The notes beneath the pieces were generated by a model. The model worked only from the letters and a program-made list of their open reading frames with translations. It was not told where the DNA came from and did not search any database. Below, piece by piece: positions 1 to 5,894 of a stretch of DNA of 8,733 nucleotides. Positions within the stretch are counted from its first letter, which is position 1. The number at the start of each line of letters is the position of its first letter. This stretch comes from Dyella_B sp035277725. Its GTDB lineage: Bacteria > Pseudomonadota > Gammaproteobacteria > Xanthomonadales > Rhodanobacteraceae. The stretch is from positions 1-8,733 of the forward strand of contig NZ_DATEJY010000182.1 in the NCBI RefSeq assembly GCF_035277725.1, written 5' to 3'. The position numbers were made by a program, and so were the translations under genes.

Positions 1-18
1 GCACATCATGGCGAGCAT
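1..18 (-). CDS. possible first codons of a divergent gene (cut by window edge)
   Basis: On the minus strand an ATG at 18-16 opens a frame that runs off the window after six codons (M-L-A-M-M-C). It is preceded at 35-29 by a perfect AAGGAGG, ten bases from the ATG, which is one of the strongest Shine-Dalgarno matches in the window. AraC-type regulators often sit divergent from a target gene, which fits. Too little protein is visible to name a product. The ATGs at 9-7 or 6-4 could also be the start, though farther from the ribosome binding site. This is inference from a ribosome binding site and position only. Confidence 0.3.
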
Positions 19-85
19 CAGCTTGACGCCTCCTTGCAGTTACGCGACTTTCCCGCCACGAGACCTAAGTCATGCGGCTGCCACC

Positions 86-1021
86 ATGCGACGCGAGATA
101 GCCATCATCGTTTTTCCAGGGTTTCAACTGCTGGATGCCGCTGGCCCGGTGGCCGTGTTCGAAATGGCGGAGCGTTTTCGGCCGGACAGCTACGCAATCC
201 ACGTATTGGCGCCGGGCGGCGGCATTGTGCGCAGTTCGTCCGGCGTGTGCCTGGCCGCCGCGCCGATCGAACCGAAGCGGTTCGACACGGTGATCGTGTC
301 GGGCGGCAATCTGGCGCAGATCGAGGAAAGCCAGGCCGATGTCGTGACCTGGCTCGGCGACGATGCATGGCGCCGCGCGGCTGGCGTTTGCTCCGGTGCG
401 TTCTTCCTTGCCGAAGCCGGGCTGCTTGATGGCCGGCGCGCGACCACGCATTGGGCGGTGGCGGAGCGTTTCCGGCTGCGTTATCCGGGCGTGCGGCTGG
501 ATGCCGATCGGATGTTCGTGCGGGATGGCAACGTGTGGACCTCGGCAGGCATTTCCGCGGGGATCGATCTGGCCTTGGCACTGGTCGAGGACGACCTGGG
601 TCCCGGCATTGCACGCCGCACGGCGCAGCAGCTGGTCGTGCATCAGCGGCGGCATGGCGGGCAGTCGCAGTATTCGGTGCTGGTCGAGCAAGGCGGCAAG
701 ACCGGGCGATTCGCCGAATTGATCAACTGGATGCGGGCGCGCCTTGCCGAACCGATGACGATCGAGCGCTTGGCCGAACGCGCGGCGATGAGTCCACGAC
801 ACTTTGCCCGCGCCTTCACGGCGGAGATCGGTGCGACACCGGCGAAGGTGGTGGAAGGATTGCGGCTGGAAGCTGCGCGCCTCGCGGTGGAAACCAGCCA
901 TGTGCACCTGGATCACATTGCGGCATCGACGGGCTTCGGCGATGCGAGCCGCATGCGGCGTGCCTTTATCCGTGCGTTTGGTACGTCACCACAGTCGTTG
1001 CGGCGAAGCGTGAGTGTTTAA
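86..1021 (+). CDS. GlxA-family transcriptional regulator (DJ-1/PfpI domain + AraC HTH)
   Basis: Cytoplasmic DNA-binding regulator of 311 residues. Residues 4-165 form a class I glutamine amidotransferase-like (DJ-1/PfpI) domain, starting with the strand IAIIVFPGFQLLDAAGP and containing the nucleophile-elbow motif GVCSGAF (Cys102) and a THW motif (His122). Residues about 215-306 are an AraC-type double helix-turn-helix, with MTIERLAERAAMSPRHF and the typical second-helix ending GFGDASRMRRAF, FGTSPQSLRR. The linker VVHQRRHGGQSQYS is characteristic of the GlxA subfamily. In this family the amidotransferase-like domain is thought to sense a ligand; the ligand and target genes cannot be told from sequence. 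The ATG at 86 is chosen because homologous sequence begins right there. An in-frame ATG at 8 would add 26 residues of unconvincing sequence. The ribosome binding site of the 86 start is weak, so the exact start is less sure than the identity. Confidence 0.93.
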   Translation: MRREIAIIVFPGFQLLDAAGPVAVFEMAERFRPDSYAIHVLAPGGGIVRSSSGVCLAAAPIEPKRFDTVIVSGGNLAQIEESQADVVTWLGDDAWRRAAGVCSGAFFLAEAGLLDGRRATTHWAVAERFRLRYPGVRLDADRMFVRDGNVWTSAGISAGIDLALALVEDDLGPGIARRTAQQLVVHQRRHGGQSQYSVLVEQGGKTGRFAELINWMRARLAEPMTIERLAERAAMSPRHFARAFTAEIGATPAKVVEGLRLEAARLAVETSHVHLDHIAASTGFGDASRMRRAFIRAFGTSPQSLRRSVSV

Positions 1022-1023
1022 TC

Positions 1024-1044
1024 GTAGGCTGGGTGACGCCAGCC
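1024..1044 (+). repeat. GTAG-headed REP hairpin just after the glxA-like stop codon
   Basis: GTAG at 1024-1027 leads into a short hairpin: GGCTGG at 1027-1032 pairs with CCAGCC at 1039-1044. A GTAG tetranucleotide followed by an imperfect hairpin is the layout of REP elements mobilised by RAYT transposases, as described for Stenotrophomonas. The same GTAGGCTGGG head recurs at 5830 and 5959. The unit begins two bases after the TAA and could shape the 3' end of the transcript. The sequence to about 1095 (CCCCAACA, then TGCTGGGGTT) weakly mirrors its flank, so a decayed inverted partner is possible. Confidence 0.6.
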
Positions 1045-1111
1045 CCAACATGGGGTGCACGTACCGCGAATGCTGGGGTTCGCGTTGGCTGTTTTTGTCC
1101 GGAAATTGTCC

Positions 1112-1140
1112 TTGCAGCTGCGGGCGGAACCGTCCATAAA
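1112..1140 (+). promoter_or_regulatory. weak candidate promoter for the exported VOC protein gene
   Basis: TTGCAG (1112-1117) and CATAAA (1135-1140) are separated by 17 bp and resemble sigma-70 -35 and -10 boxes with only three and four of six matches. Just upstream, TTGTCC is repeated at 1095-1100 and 1106-1111, eleven bases apart. If this promoter is used, the 118-bp palindrome at 1173-1290 lies inside the untranslated leader. It is the best candidate I can see in the 299-bp gap 1022-1320, but it is weak. Confidence 0.2.
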
Positions 1141-1172
1141 AGCAATGCTTCAACCACCCGAGAACCATCCCC

Positions 1173-1290
1173 CGTCATTCCGGCGAAAGCCGGAATCCAG
1201 TTAAGCGCGTCGTGCGAAGCACACAAAACCTTTATGTCGTGTGCTTCGCACGTCATTTTTGACTGGATTCCGGCGTGCGCCGGAATGACG
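1173..1290. repeat. nested 118-bp palindromic repeat (CGTCATTCCGGCG type)
   Basis: Two inverted repeats are nested. The outer 28-base arms are 1173-1200 and 1263-1290, matching at all but about three central positions; each arm is itself a small hairpin (CATTCCGGC / GCCGGAATC). The inner 14-base arms 1211-1224 and 1239-1252 (CGTGCGAAGCACAC and its complement) match perfectly around a 14-base A/T-rich loop. Miniature palindromes beginning CGTCATTCC(G/C)GCG are scattered in many proteobacterial intergenic regions. A shorter relative lies at 2485-2530. No transposase is encoded, so it is a non-autonomous element or an RNA-structure element, placed 30 bp before the next gene. Confidence 0.8.
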
Positions 1291-1320
1291 GAGGAAGATT
1301 CCTTCCACACAAGGATTCGC

Positions 1321-2310
1321 ATGCGCCTGATCCTGTTCGTTTCAGCATGGCTTTTCTGTCTCGGTGCCGCGCAGGCTTCGACCTCCACACCCGCGCCATC
1401 GACAACCACACGCCTCGACCACATCCTGCTATGGGGACGCAGCATCGACCAGGTCACCTCGGTCATGGCAGTCAAGCTGGGCTTTCAGGTACGCCCCGGG
1501 CGCGATCCCGGCGGCGTGGCCAACCGTTATATCCGCTTCTCCGACAGCAGCTTTATCGAGCTTCTGGGCACCACCCGCCCAAATCCCACGTTCGATCCGG
1601 GCATGAAAGAAGATCAGCAGGCGCTGAAAGGCGGGCCGGGTTCACGCAGCTTCGGTTTTCGCACGTCGTCGCTCGATGACATCCATCGCTCGCTGCAAGT
1701 GCTGCACTACGCCGTGACGCCGTTCTTCTCCGGCCCCGACAGCAGCAAGCCGGGTTGGCGCTTGTTCGCGTTCGACCACGCGCCGTTGTCGAGCAACACG
1801 TTCTTTATCGACTACGCCGCCGATTACGCACCTGATCAATTCGACCCCAGCAATGCCGACGACCACCGCGTGACGCGCGAGCATCCCAACGGCGTGCGCG
1901 AACTCACGTCGATCTGGCTGGTGTCGGGCGATGCCGAGGCCGATCGCCAGCAGCTGGAGAAAATGGGCTTCGGCCACGCAGTGCCGGTGAAGCTGCCGGC
2001 AGTCGGCGCGAAGGGATTCTGCGTGCCGGTCGGCCCGACGGCGCTGCTGACGCTTCAGCCCGACGGCGCGGGTTTGGCGCAGCAGGTCATGGCGAGTGGT
2101 GGCCCGCGCATTCTGGGCGTGAGTTTTGCGGTGAATGACCTGGAGCGTGCGCAGCGTTGGGTCGAGCGCGGCTATGAGCGCAAGCTGGCCACGTATCGCG
2201 GCTTGTCTGGCGAATCCGTGCTTGCGCCCACGCAAGACGACCTTGGCCTGTCGATCGAATTCCACGCCATGCCATCGAGCAGCACGCCCTGCCCGGCCAC
2301 AAGCCTGTAG
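1321..2310 (+). CDS. exported glyoxalase-like (VOC superfamily) protein
   Basis: Protein of 329 residues with a clear signal peptide: MR, then hydrophobic LILFVSAWLFCLGAAQA, cleavage expected near residue 19-20. The mature part looks like two glyoxalase-type halves, as in the Glyoxalase_3-like (PF13468 type) family. The first begins RLDHILLWG (His34) with SFIELLG (Glu80). The second spans about residues 190-315, with RELTSIWLVSGD, ILGVSFAVNDLE and LSIEFH (Glu313). The His and Glu residues are plausible metal ligands, but I cannot assign a substrate. The start at 1321 is supported by AAGGA (1311-1315) five bases upstream and by the signal peptide. The same frame stays open back to 451 but only as an out-of-frame overlap of the previous gene plus repeat DNA. 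Export is unusual for this mostly cytoplasmic superfamily. The gene probably forms its own transcription unit. Confidence 0.82.
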   Translation: MRLILFVSAWLFCLGAAQASTSTPAPSTTTRLDHILLWGRSIDQVTSVMAVKLGFQVRPGRDPGGVANRYIRFSDSSFIELLGTTRPNPTFDPGMKEDQQALKGGPGSRSFGFRTSSLDDIHRSLQVLHYAVTPFFSGPDSSKPGWRLFAFDHAPLSSNTFFIDYAADYAPDQFDPSNADDHRVTREHPNGVRELTSIWLVSGDAEADRQQLEKMGFGHAVPVKLPAVGAKGFCVPVGPTALLTLQPDGAGLAQQVMASGGPRILGVSFAVNDLERAQRWVERGYERKLATYRGLSGESVLAPTQDDLGLSIEFHAMPSSSTPCPATSL

Positions 2311-2330
2311 CGCGAAATCTCGCCAAGCTT

Positions 2331-2438
2331 GCTACTCCCACCCTGCGTACATCCGGTGTGCGGGGCTTCAGCTGGGTGCCGCCCTTTGCTCAAGGCCTGG
2401 TGCGCGACTTGCACGTGCGCTGGGCGCTGGATGCATGT
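2331..2438 (+). pseudogene. truncated 5' remnant of a glutathione S-transferase gene
   Basis: In the frame of codons starting at 2331 the DNA reads ATPTLRTSG, then GFSWVPPFAQGLVRDL (about 2364-2411) and HVRWALD. The run WVPPFAQGLVRDLxVRWAL matches my memory of the N-terminal strand-helix of a bacterial glutathione S-transferase subfamily, where it is usually followed by EEAGLPY. Here the resemblance stops after WALD and the sequence passes into hairpin DNA (2442-2461, 2485-2530). There is no ATG at the expected start (the codon before A-T-P is CTT) and no thioredoxin-fold remainder. I infer a deletion relic of a gene that once followed the VOC gene. A database search was not possible, so the family call rests on motif recall. 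Confidence 0.55.
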
Positions 2439-2441
2439 ATT

Positions 2442-2461
2442 ACGCGACGCTTGGGTCGCGT
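2442..2461. repeat. short perfect hairpin ACGCGAC...GTCGCGT
   Basis: ACGCGAC (2442-2448) and GTCGCGT (2455-2461) are perfect inverted 7-mers around a 6-base loop. TTGGGT at 2451-2456 can alternatively pair with ACCCAA at 2470-2475. The hairpin sits between the glutathione S-transferase relic and the longer palindrome, so it may mark a junction of inserted repeat DNA. Confidence 0.4.
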
Positions 2462-2484
2462 GGCGCTCAACCCAACTATGTATG

Positions 2485-2530
2485 GTCGTCATTCCCGCGC
2501 AAGCGGAGGCGCTTTCGCGGGAATGACGAC
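2485..2530. repeat. palindromic repeat between convergent genes, possible bidirectional terminator
   Basis: A 21-base arm at 2485-2505 pairs with 2510-2530 around a 4-base loop (GAGG), with a single mismatch (2500/2515). The outer 15 bases, GTCGTCATTCCCGCG and its complement, match perfectly. It belongs to the CGTCATTCC(G/C)GCG family also seen at 1173-1290. It lies 16 bases past the pqiC stop codon and downstream of the rightward VOC gene. That is where a bidirectional transcription stop would be useful, but there is no T-tract on either side for a classical intrinsic terminator. Confidence 0.7.
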
Positions 2531-2546
2531 CGCGGGGTTACAAGTC

Positions 2547-3146
2547 TTATCGTGGAACGATGGACGCCGCTATTCGATCCGCCAGCTGTCCAAGCAGCTG
2601 GCTCAATGCGGCCGCCTGTGCTGCCGCGTCGCCACTCATCATGTTGGCCGTGAGCGTGAGCTGCTGCGTTTGCGTCGCATGCGAAGGGTGCCCGGACAGC
2701 AGCGCCCAGGATACTTGCAGCGTCAAGGTCCCGTTTGCGTCCGCCTCGCTATTCAATACCGTCACCACCAGCGTGCGCGTGCCGGGTGGCGCGGGGGCAT
2801 CCGGCAGGATGAACGTGTTGGCGGGCAAGCGTGCCAAGAGATCCTGGGCCAGCGTGCGGCGCATCATTGGCGCGAGCGGTGCGCCCCAGCGGTCATTGTC
2901 GTGAACCGTCAGCTGGTTGGCCGAATCCTGCGTGACCACTTCAGGCCGATCGAGCTCGGCGGGAATATGCACGGCAGTGAGTTGAATGGGCTGCAGCGTC
3001 GTCATACGCGGTGAGGACGCCGGTTCGGCGCTCAGCGTGACGTAGCGTGTGGGTGGGCTATGCGCGCATCCAGTGATGCTGGCGAGCAGGAAGCCCACGA
3101 TGGCTGCACTCGATATGGTTTTCGTTTTGCGAGCAATGCGCATCAT
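2547..3146 (-). CDS. pqiC: PqiC-type outer-membrane lipoprotein (ABC-type transport auxiliary family)
   Basis: Lipoprotein of 199 residues. It has a signal sequence with basic MMRIARKTK, a hydrophobic stretch and the lipobox ITGC, with Cys27 as the acylation site. The following residue is Ala, so the Lol system should send it to the outer membrane. The mature domain shows the PqiC/YmbA pattern: RYVTLSAEP near the N-terminus, then IPAELDRPEVV, and APLAPMMRRTLAQDLLARLP, the equivalent of the WAxPLxxxxxRxLxxdL motif. E. coli PqiC is a lipoprotein of similar size that caps the periplasmic PqiB tunnel at the outer membrane. The gene starts inside the pqiB stop codon (ATGA overlap, 3146-3143), so translation is probably coupled. 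A second ATG follows directly, at 3143. It is the last gene of the operon. Confidence 0.88.
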   Translation of the reverse strand: MMRIARKTKTISSAAIVGFLLASITGCAHSPPTRYVTLSAEPASSPRMTTLQPIQLTAVHIPAELDRPEVVTQDSANQLTVHDNDRWGAPLAPMMRRTLAQDLLARLPANTFILPDAPAPPGTRTLVVTVLNSEADANGTLTLQVSWALLSGHPSHATQTQQLTLTANMMSGDAAAQAAALSQLLGQLADRIAASIVPR

Positions 3147-4441
3147 GGCTTTTCCTTCTGCTTGCCGCGAATCAGCGCTTCCGGATGGCGATCGAGATAA
3201 TCAGCCAGCGCACGAATCGAGCGCGCGGCATCGGTGAGTTCACGCATGGCTTCCGGCAAACCGTTCTGGCTGGTCGCATCGCTGCCGAGCGTGCGGTTGG
3301 CGGCGGCGACGGCTTGGTCGGCTTCGCTCGCGGTTTGGCGCAGTTGCGCGACGAGCGGGCCGATTTGAGGCGATACTTTCTGCAAGGTGCGATCGATCTG
3401 CGCCACGGAACGATCGATATGCTTGAGGCTGTCCTGGACCTGCGGCGATGCGGATGCGGTCAGCCCGTTGATGCGTGTAGCAATGCCCTGGATCTGCTCG
3501 CCGATCTGCTTGATCGGAAGATCGTCGATTTTCTTGATGATGTGGTCGGCCCTGGACGTCATCGCGTCGATGTTCGAAGACGGCATGCTGGGAATGATCG
3601 TCTCACCGTTGTCGTTGGCAAGCGCCGCATTCGTTGCACCGGTCGCGAAATCGAGACTCACCTTGCTCGGCCCCACCAGCGGTGGATCCTGGGCAAGACG
3701 CGCACGCAATCCTTGCGCGACAAGACGCTTCAACATGTCATCGACAAGCGGCCGCCAATCGCCGTTGGGCGGGGATGCGCCCTTGATATCGAGCGACGAG
3801 GGATCGATGGCGATTTGCACCGGCGTATGGAGCGTACCCGTGCTTGCATCGTAATCGAGGTGCACGCGGGTGACGGTGCCGACGCGAAAACCACGCAACT
3901 CCACTGCGGCGCCATCCTTGAGCCCGCCCACCGCACCATCGAAACGCACGCCGTACATCACCATCGGGCCGTGATCGGGCGGCAGCGCCGGTTTACGATC
4001 GCCGCCGCTGAAATGATCGATGGGCTTGCCGGGCCCAGGTTCCATGTCGATCTCCGGGCCGGACACCATCGCCTTGAGCGATGCCGGATCGCTGAGATCA
4101 ACCTGTCCGCCGCGCAGGAAAAACTTCGTGCCGCTACGCAAGTATTTTTTTTCGTCGCTGTCGATCTTGAGTGTTGCTTCGATGTGCTTGCCATCTTTGG
4201 CGAGCGCAACATCCGAGACTTCGCCCACCTTCACGCCCAGCATCATCACCTTGGTATCGCGCGGCTGCATGCCATAGGCATTGTCGAAGGTCACGGTGAC
4301 GGTTTCGCCGCCATGGACCAGCGCGCGAATGCCCAGCCAGATGGCCACGCCCAGCGCAGCCACCGGCACCGCCCAGATCCAGCCTGGCCACCAGCTGCGT
4401 CGAGCCTCGGCCTGCGTGCGACGCGGACGCGTGCTGTTCAC
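3143..4441 (-). CDS. pqiB: PqiB-type MCE (MlaD-domain) lipid-transport protein with two MCE domains
   Basis: Protein of 432 residues from the GTG at 4441. A short cytoplasmic N-terminus leads to one membrane helix (about 22-41, WIWAVPVAALGVAIWLGI). MCE domain 1 is about 46-145 (VTVTFDNAYGMQPRDTKV, LGVKVGEV, FFLRGGQVDLS, GPEIDMEPGPGKP). MCE domain 2 is about 158-270 (VMYGVRFDGAVGGLKDGAAV, LRGFRVGTV, GLRARLAQDPPLVGPSKVSL). A long helical C-terminus (290-432) ends with the family signature ALADYLDRHPEALIRGK. In E. coli, PqiB (about 546 residues, three MCE domains) forms hexameric rings and a helical tunnel across the periplasm. Here the middle domain appears absent. The GTG at 4441 is preferred because it overlaps the pqiA stop by 4 bp and has AGGAGA five bases upstream. 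A farther in-frame GTG at 4468 would add nine residues and lacks such a site. Confidence 0.9.
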   Translation of the reverse strand: MNSTRPRRTQAEARRSWWPGWIWAVPVAALGVAIWLGIRALVHGGETVTVTFDNAYGMQPRDTKVMMLGVKVGEVSDVALAKDGKHIEATLKIDSDEKKYLRSGTKFFLRGGQVDLSDPASLKAMVSGPEIDMEPGPGKPIDHFSGGDRKPALPPDHGPMVMYGVRFDGAVGGLKDGAAVELRGFRVGTVTRVHLDYDASTGTLHTPVQIAIDPSSLDIKGASPPNGDWRPLVDDMLKRLVAQGLRARLAQDPPLVGPSKVSLDFATGATNAALANDNGETIIPSMPSSNIDAMTSRADHIIKKIDDLPIKQIGEQIQGIATRINGLTASASPQVQDSLKHIDRSVAQIDRTLQKVSPQIGPLVAQLRQTASEADQAVAAANRTLGSDATSQNGLPEAMRELTDAARSIRALADYLDRHPEALIRGKQKEKP

Positions 4442-5643
4442 GACCGTCTCCTGCGCTGCGCATCCCACATCAGGCGCGGATCGAACGCACGCGACGCGGC
4501 CATGGTAAAGAACACCACCAGCGCGAACGCCGGCGCACCGATCGCCGTTCTCGCCGAAGCAAGGCTACCGAAGCGGATCAACGGCACGAAGGCGGCGATG
4601 GTAAAGACGTCGACGTTCGACCATCGCCCCAGTTCGTCGATCAAGCGGAACAGATGCGCTTTCAAGCGCAAATGCTTTCGCGATTGGCGCTTCACCGAAA
4701 CGATAAACCAACCCATGCCGGCGATTTTTGCCACCGGTATGACGATGCTGGTACAGACGATCAGAATACCGAGCGGCCACAATCCGGCCTGAAACAATTC
4801 GGATACGCCATCGACAATGCGTTGCGGCACCACCTCGCCGAGTTGTATCGAGAACGTCATCGGAAACAGGTTGGCGGGTAACGTCAGCACCAGCGCGGCG
4901 AGCGATAAGGCCATGGCCCGAACCACGGCATCGGGCTTGCGCGTGCGTAGCGTCCATCCGCAACGGGGGCAGGATTCTCCTTCGCACGACGCCGGCGCAA
5001 TCAGGTCGCACGACGTGCAGGAGATCACGGGTTCGTCTCCCACCAGTTTCTGATCCGGCATGATGGTGCGCCAGACGGTGCGCCGATCGAGTGATGCACG
5101 CGTCAGCATCGACATCAACGCCGCCGCAATGAAGCAATACCCGCCGGCGCCGATCAGGCCGGTCAAATTCTGCGTCACGCGCGAATAGCCGACGAAACAA
5201 CCGACCAGATACACATCCGGCATGGCCCAGATATCCAGCCAAAGCACCCAGCGAAAGAGCGTTCCGGCGTGCTTGAAATGCCATCCGAACCGTACCGTGC
5301 CCAGCACTAATGCGAGCGTGCCGAAACGCACGAAGGGCAAGACGATGCCGAACAGTCCTAGCAGTGCCGCAAGAATCACCCAGCCGCCCTGCCATATCGC
5401 CACAATGCCCGACGCAAGCACCGATGAGCGTTCGCCGCCCAGCAAATCCACCGTCATCAGCGACGCCAGGTTGGCGGGAAAAAGCAGGATAAAGGTGGTC
5501 AAAGAGCAAGCCAGTGCCGCGTTGATACTGCGTCCGCTACGGCGCTCCAATGGATAGTGGCAAACACGGCAACGTACGAGAGACCGTGCGGTAAGCGGCG
5601 GGATATCTTCGAGCGCGCCGCATTCGGGGCAGCCGATCGTCAT
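4438..5643 (-). CDS. pqiA: PqiA-type inner-membrane protein (paraquat-inducible protein A)
   Basis: Integral inner-membrane protein of 401 residues built from two repeats. Each repeat has a cysteine zinc-ribbon followed by about four membrane helices. Ribbon 1 has Cys5/Cys8 (CPEC) and Cys25/Cys28 (CRVC). Ribbon 2 has Cys209/Cys212 (CTSC) and Cys225/Cys228 (CPRC). Each repeat opens its membrane part with a PANL motif (LFPANLASL at 54-62, LPANLFPM at 255-262). Charged motifs WSNVDVF (341-347) and LDIWAMPDVY (136-145) are the paired equivalents found in PqiA/LetA proteins. Length is close to E. coli PqiA (about 417). Known role: the inner-membrane partner of an MCE tunnel moving lipids between inner and outer membranes; in E. 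coli the operon is induced by paraquat through SoxRS. First gene of pqiABC, with a weak GAGGG at 5657-5653 nine bases before the ATG. Confidence 0.94.
   Translation of the reverse strand: MTIGCPECGALEDIPPLTARSLVRCRVCHYPLERRSGRSINAALACSLTTFILLFPANLASLMTVDLLGGERSSVLASGIVAIWQGGWVILAALLGLFGIVLPFVRFGTLALVLGTVRFGWHFKHAGTLFRWVLWLDIWAMPDVYLVGCFVGYSRVTQNLTGLIGAGGYCFIAAALMSMLTRASLDRRTVWRTIMPDQKLVGDEPVISCTSCDLIAPASCEGESCPRCGWTLRTRKPDAVVRAMALSLAALVLTLPANLFPMTFSIQLGEVVPQRIVDGVSELFQAGLWPLGILIVCTSIVIPVAKIAGMGWFIVSVKRQSRKHLRLKAHLFRLIDELGRWSNVDVFTIAAFVPLIRFGSLASARTAIGAPAFALVVFFTMAASRAFDPRLMWDAQRRRRS
4447..4452 (-). promoter_or_regulatory. ribosome binding site deciding the pqiB start
   Basis: AGGAGA reads on the minus strand from 4452 to 4447, five bases before the GTG at 4441-4439. 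It lies within the last codons of pqiA. Its position favours the GTG at 4441, which overlaps the TGA of pqiA as GTGA, over the upstream GTG at 4468. Confidence 0.6.
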
Positions 5644-5713
5644 GTGGGGTCGCCCTCGTCTAGCTGTTACTCACCAACATTTCACTCCGTCTTGCATCGA
5701 AGACCGTCGCAGT

Positions 5714-5737
5714 GGCAACCGTATTAACCTCGTTGCC
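5714..5737. promoter_or_regulatory. dyad GGCAAC-N12-GTTGCC upstream of pqiA, possible operator/promoter zone
   Basis: GGCAAC (5714-5719) and GTTGCC (5732-5737) form a perfect 6-bp dyad with a 12-base A/T-richer centre. Related half-sites follow as GGCAA (5740-5744) and GTTGCC (5765-5770). On the minus strand a TTGACG (5753-5748) and a TTAATA (5727-5722) lie around it, resembling -35 and -10 boxes, but their spacer is 20 bp, longer than ideal. The dyad centre would overlap the -10 box, as expected for an operator controlling pqiABC. No SoxS-type site is recognisable. This is a pattern-based suggestion only. Confidence 0.3.
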
Positions 5738-5828
5738 GTGGCAAGGACGTCAATTCGTGAGCATGTTGCCGCCCCGGAGGCGGAGAAAATGCATAGAAGC
5801 GGTGTGACGATGGTGAAAAGAAGCCGTC

Positions 5829-5894
5829 CGTAGGCTGGGATGAAATCCCAGCCTATGCAGCCATAAAAGAGCTGGGATTTCATCCCAGCCTACG
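5829..5894. repeat. inverted pair of GTAG REP hairpins (BIME-like)
   Basis: The 24-base arm 5829-5852 is a perfect inverted copy of 5871-5894, separated by 18 bases. Each arm is itself a hairpin: after the GTAG head, GCTGGGAT and ATCCCAGC pair around a GAA loop. GTAG heads facing outward on both ends are the layout of paired REPs (BIMEs), which RAYT-family transposases recognise in other species. No RAYT gene is present here. The pair lies in the divergent region between pqiA and the NTF2-like gene, too far from either stop codon to be a terminator. Confidence 0.8.

Noticed and set aside
8..85. ATG at 8 as start of the GlxA-type regulator
   Set aside because: The added 26 residues do not resemble the family, whose conserved sequence begins at the Met encoded at 86. 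The region is better explained as a divergent promoter region.
65..916. 283-codon minus-strand frame opposite the GlxA-type gene
   Set aside because: It is antisense to a clear two-domain regulator, has no motifs, and is a third-position G/C artefact.
451..1320. In-frame upstream extension of the exported VOC protein to position 451
   Set aside because: The extension overlaps the GlxA-type gene in another frame and then crosses the palindrome. The signal peptide and AAGGA ribosome site place the start at 1321.
3185..4792. 535-codon open frame on the plus strand across pqiB and pqiA
   Set aside because: It is antisense to two well-recognised genes, shows no family motif, and its composition (rich in His, Arg, Asp) is typical of a shadow frame opposite high-GC coding DNA.
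5644..5830. SoxS/SoxR binding site upstream of pqiA
   Set aside because: Expected from E. coli, but no convincing soxbox or SoxR dyad could be seen in the region.
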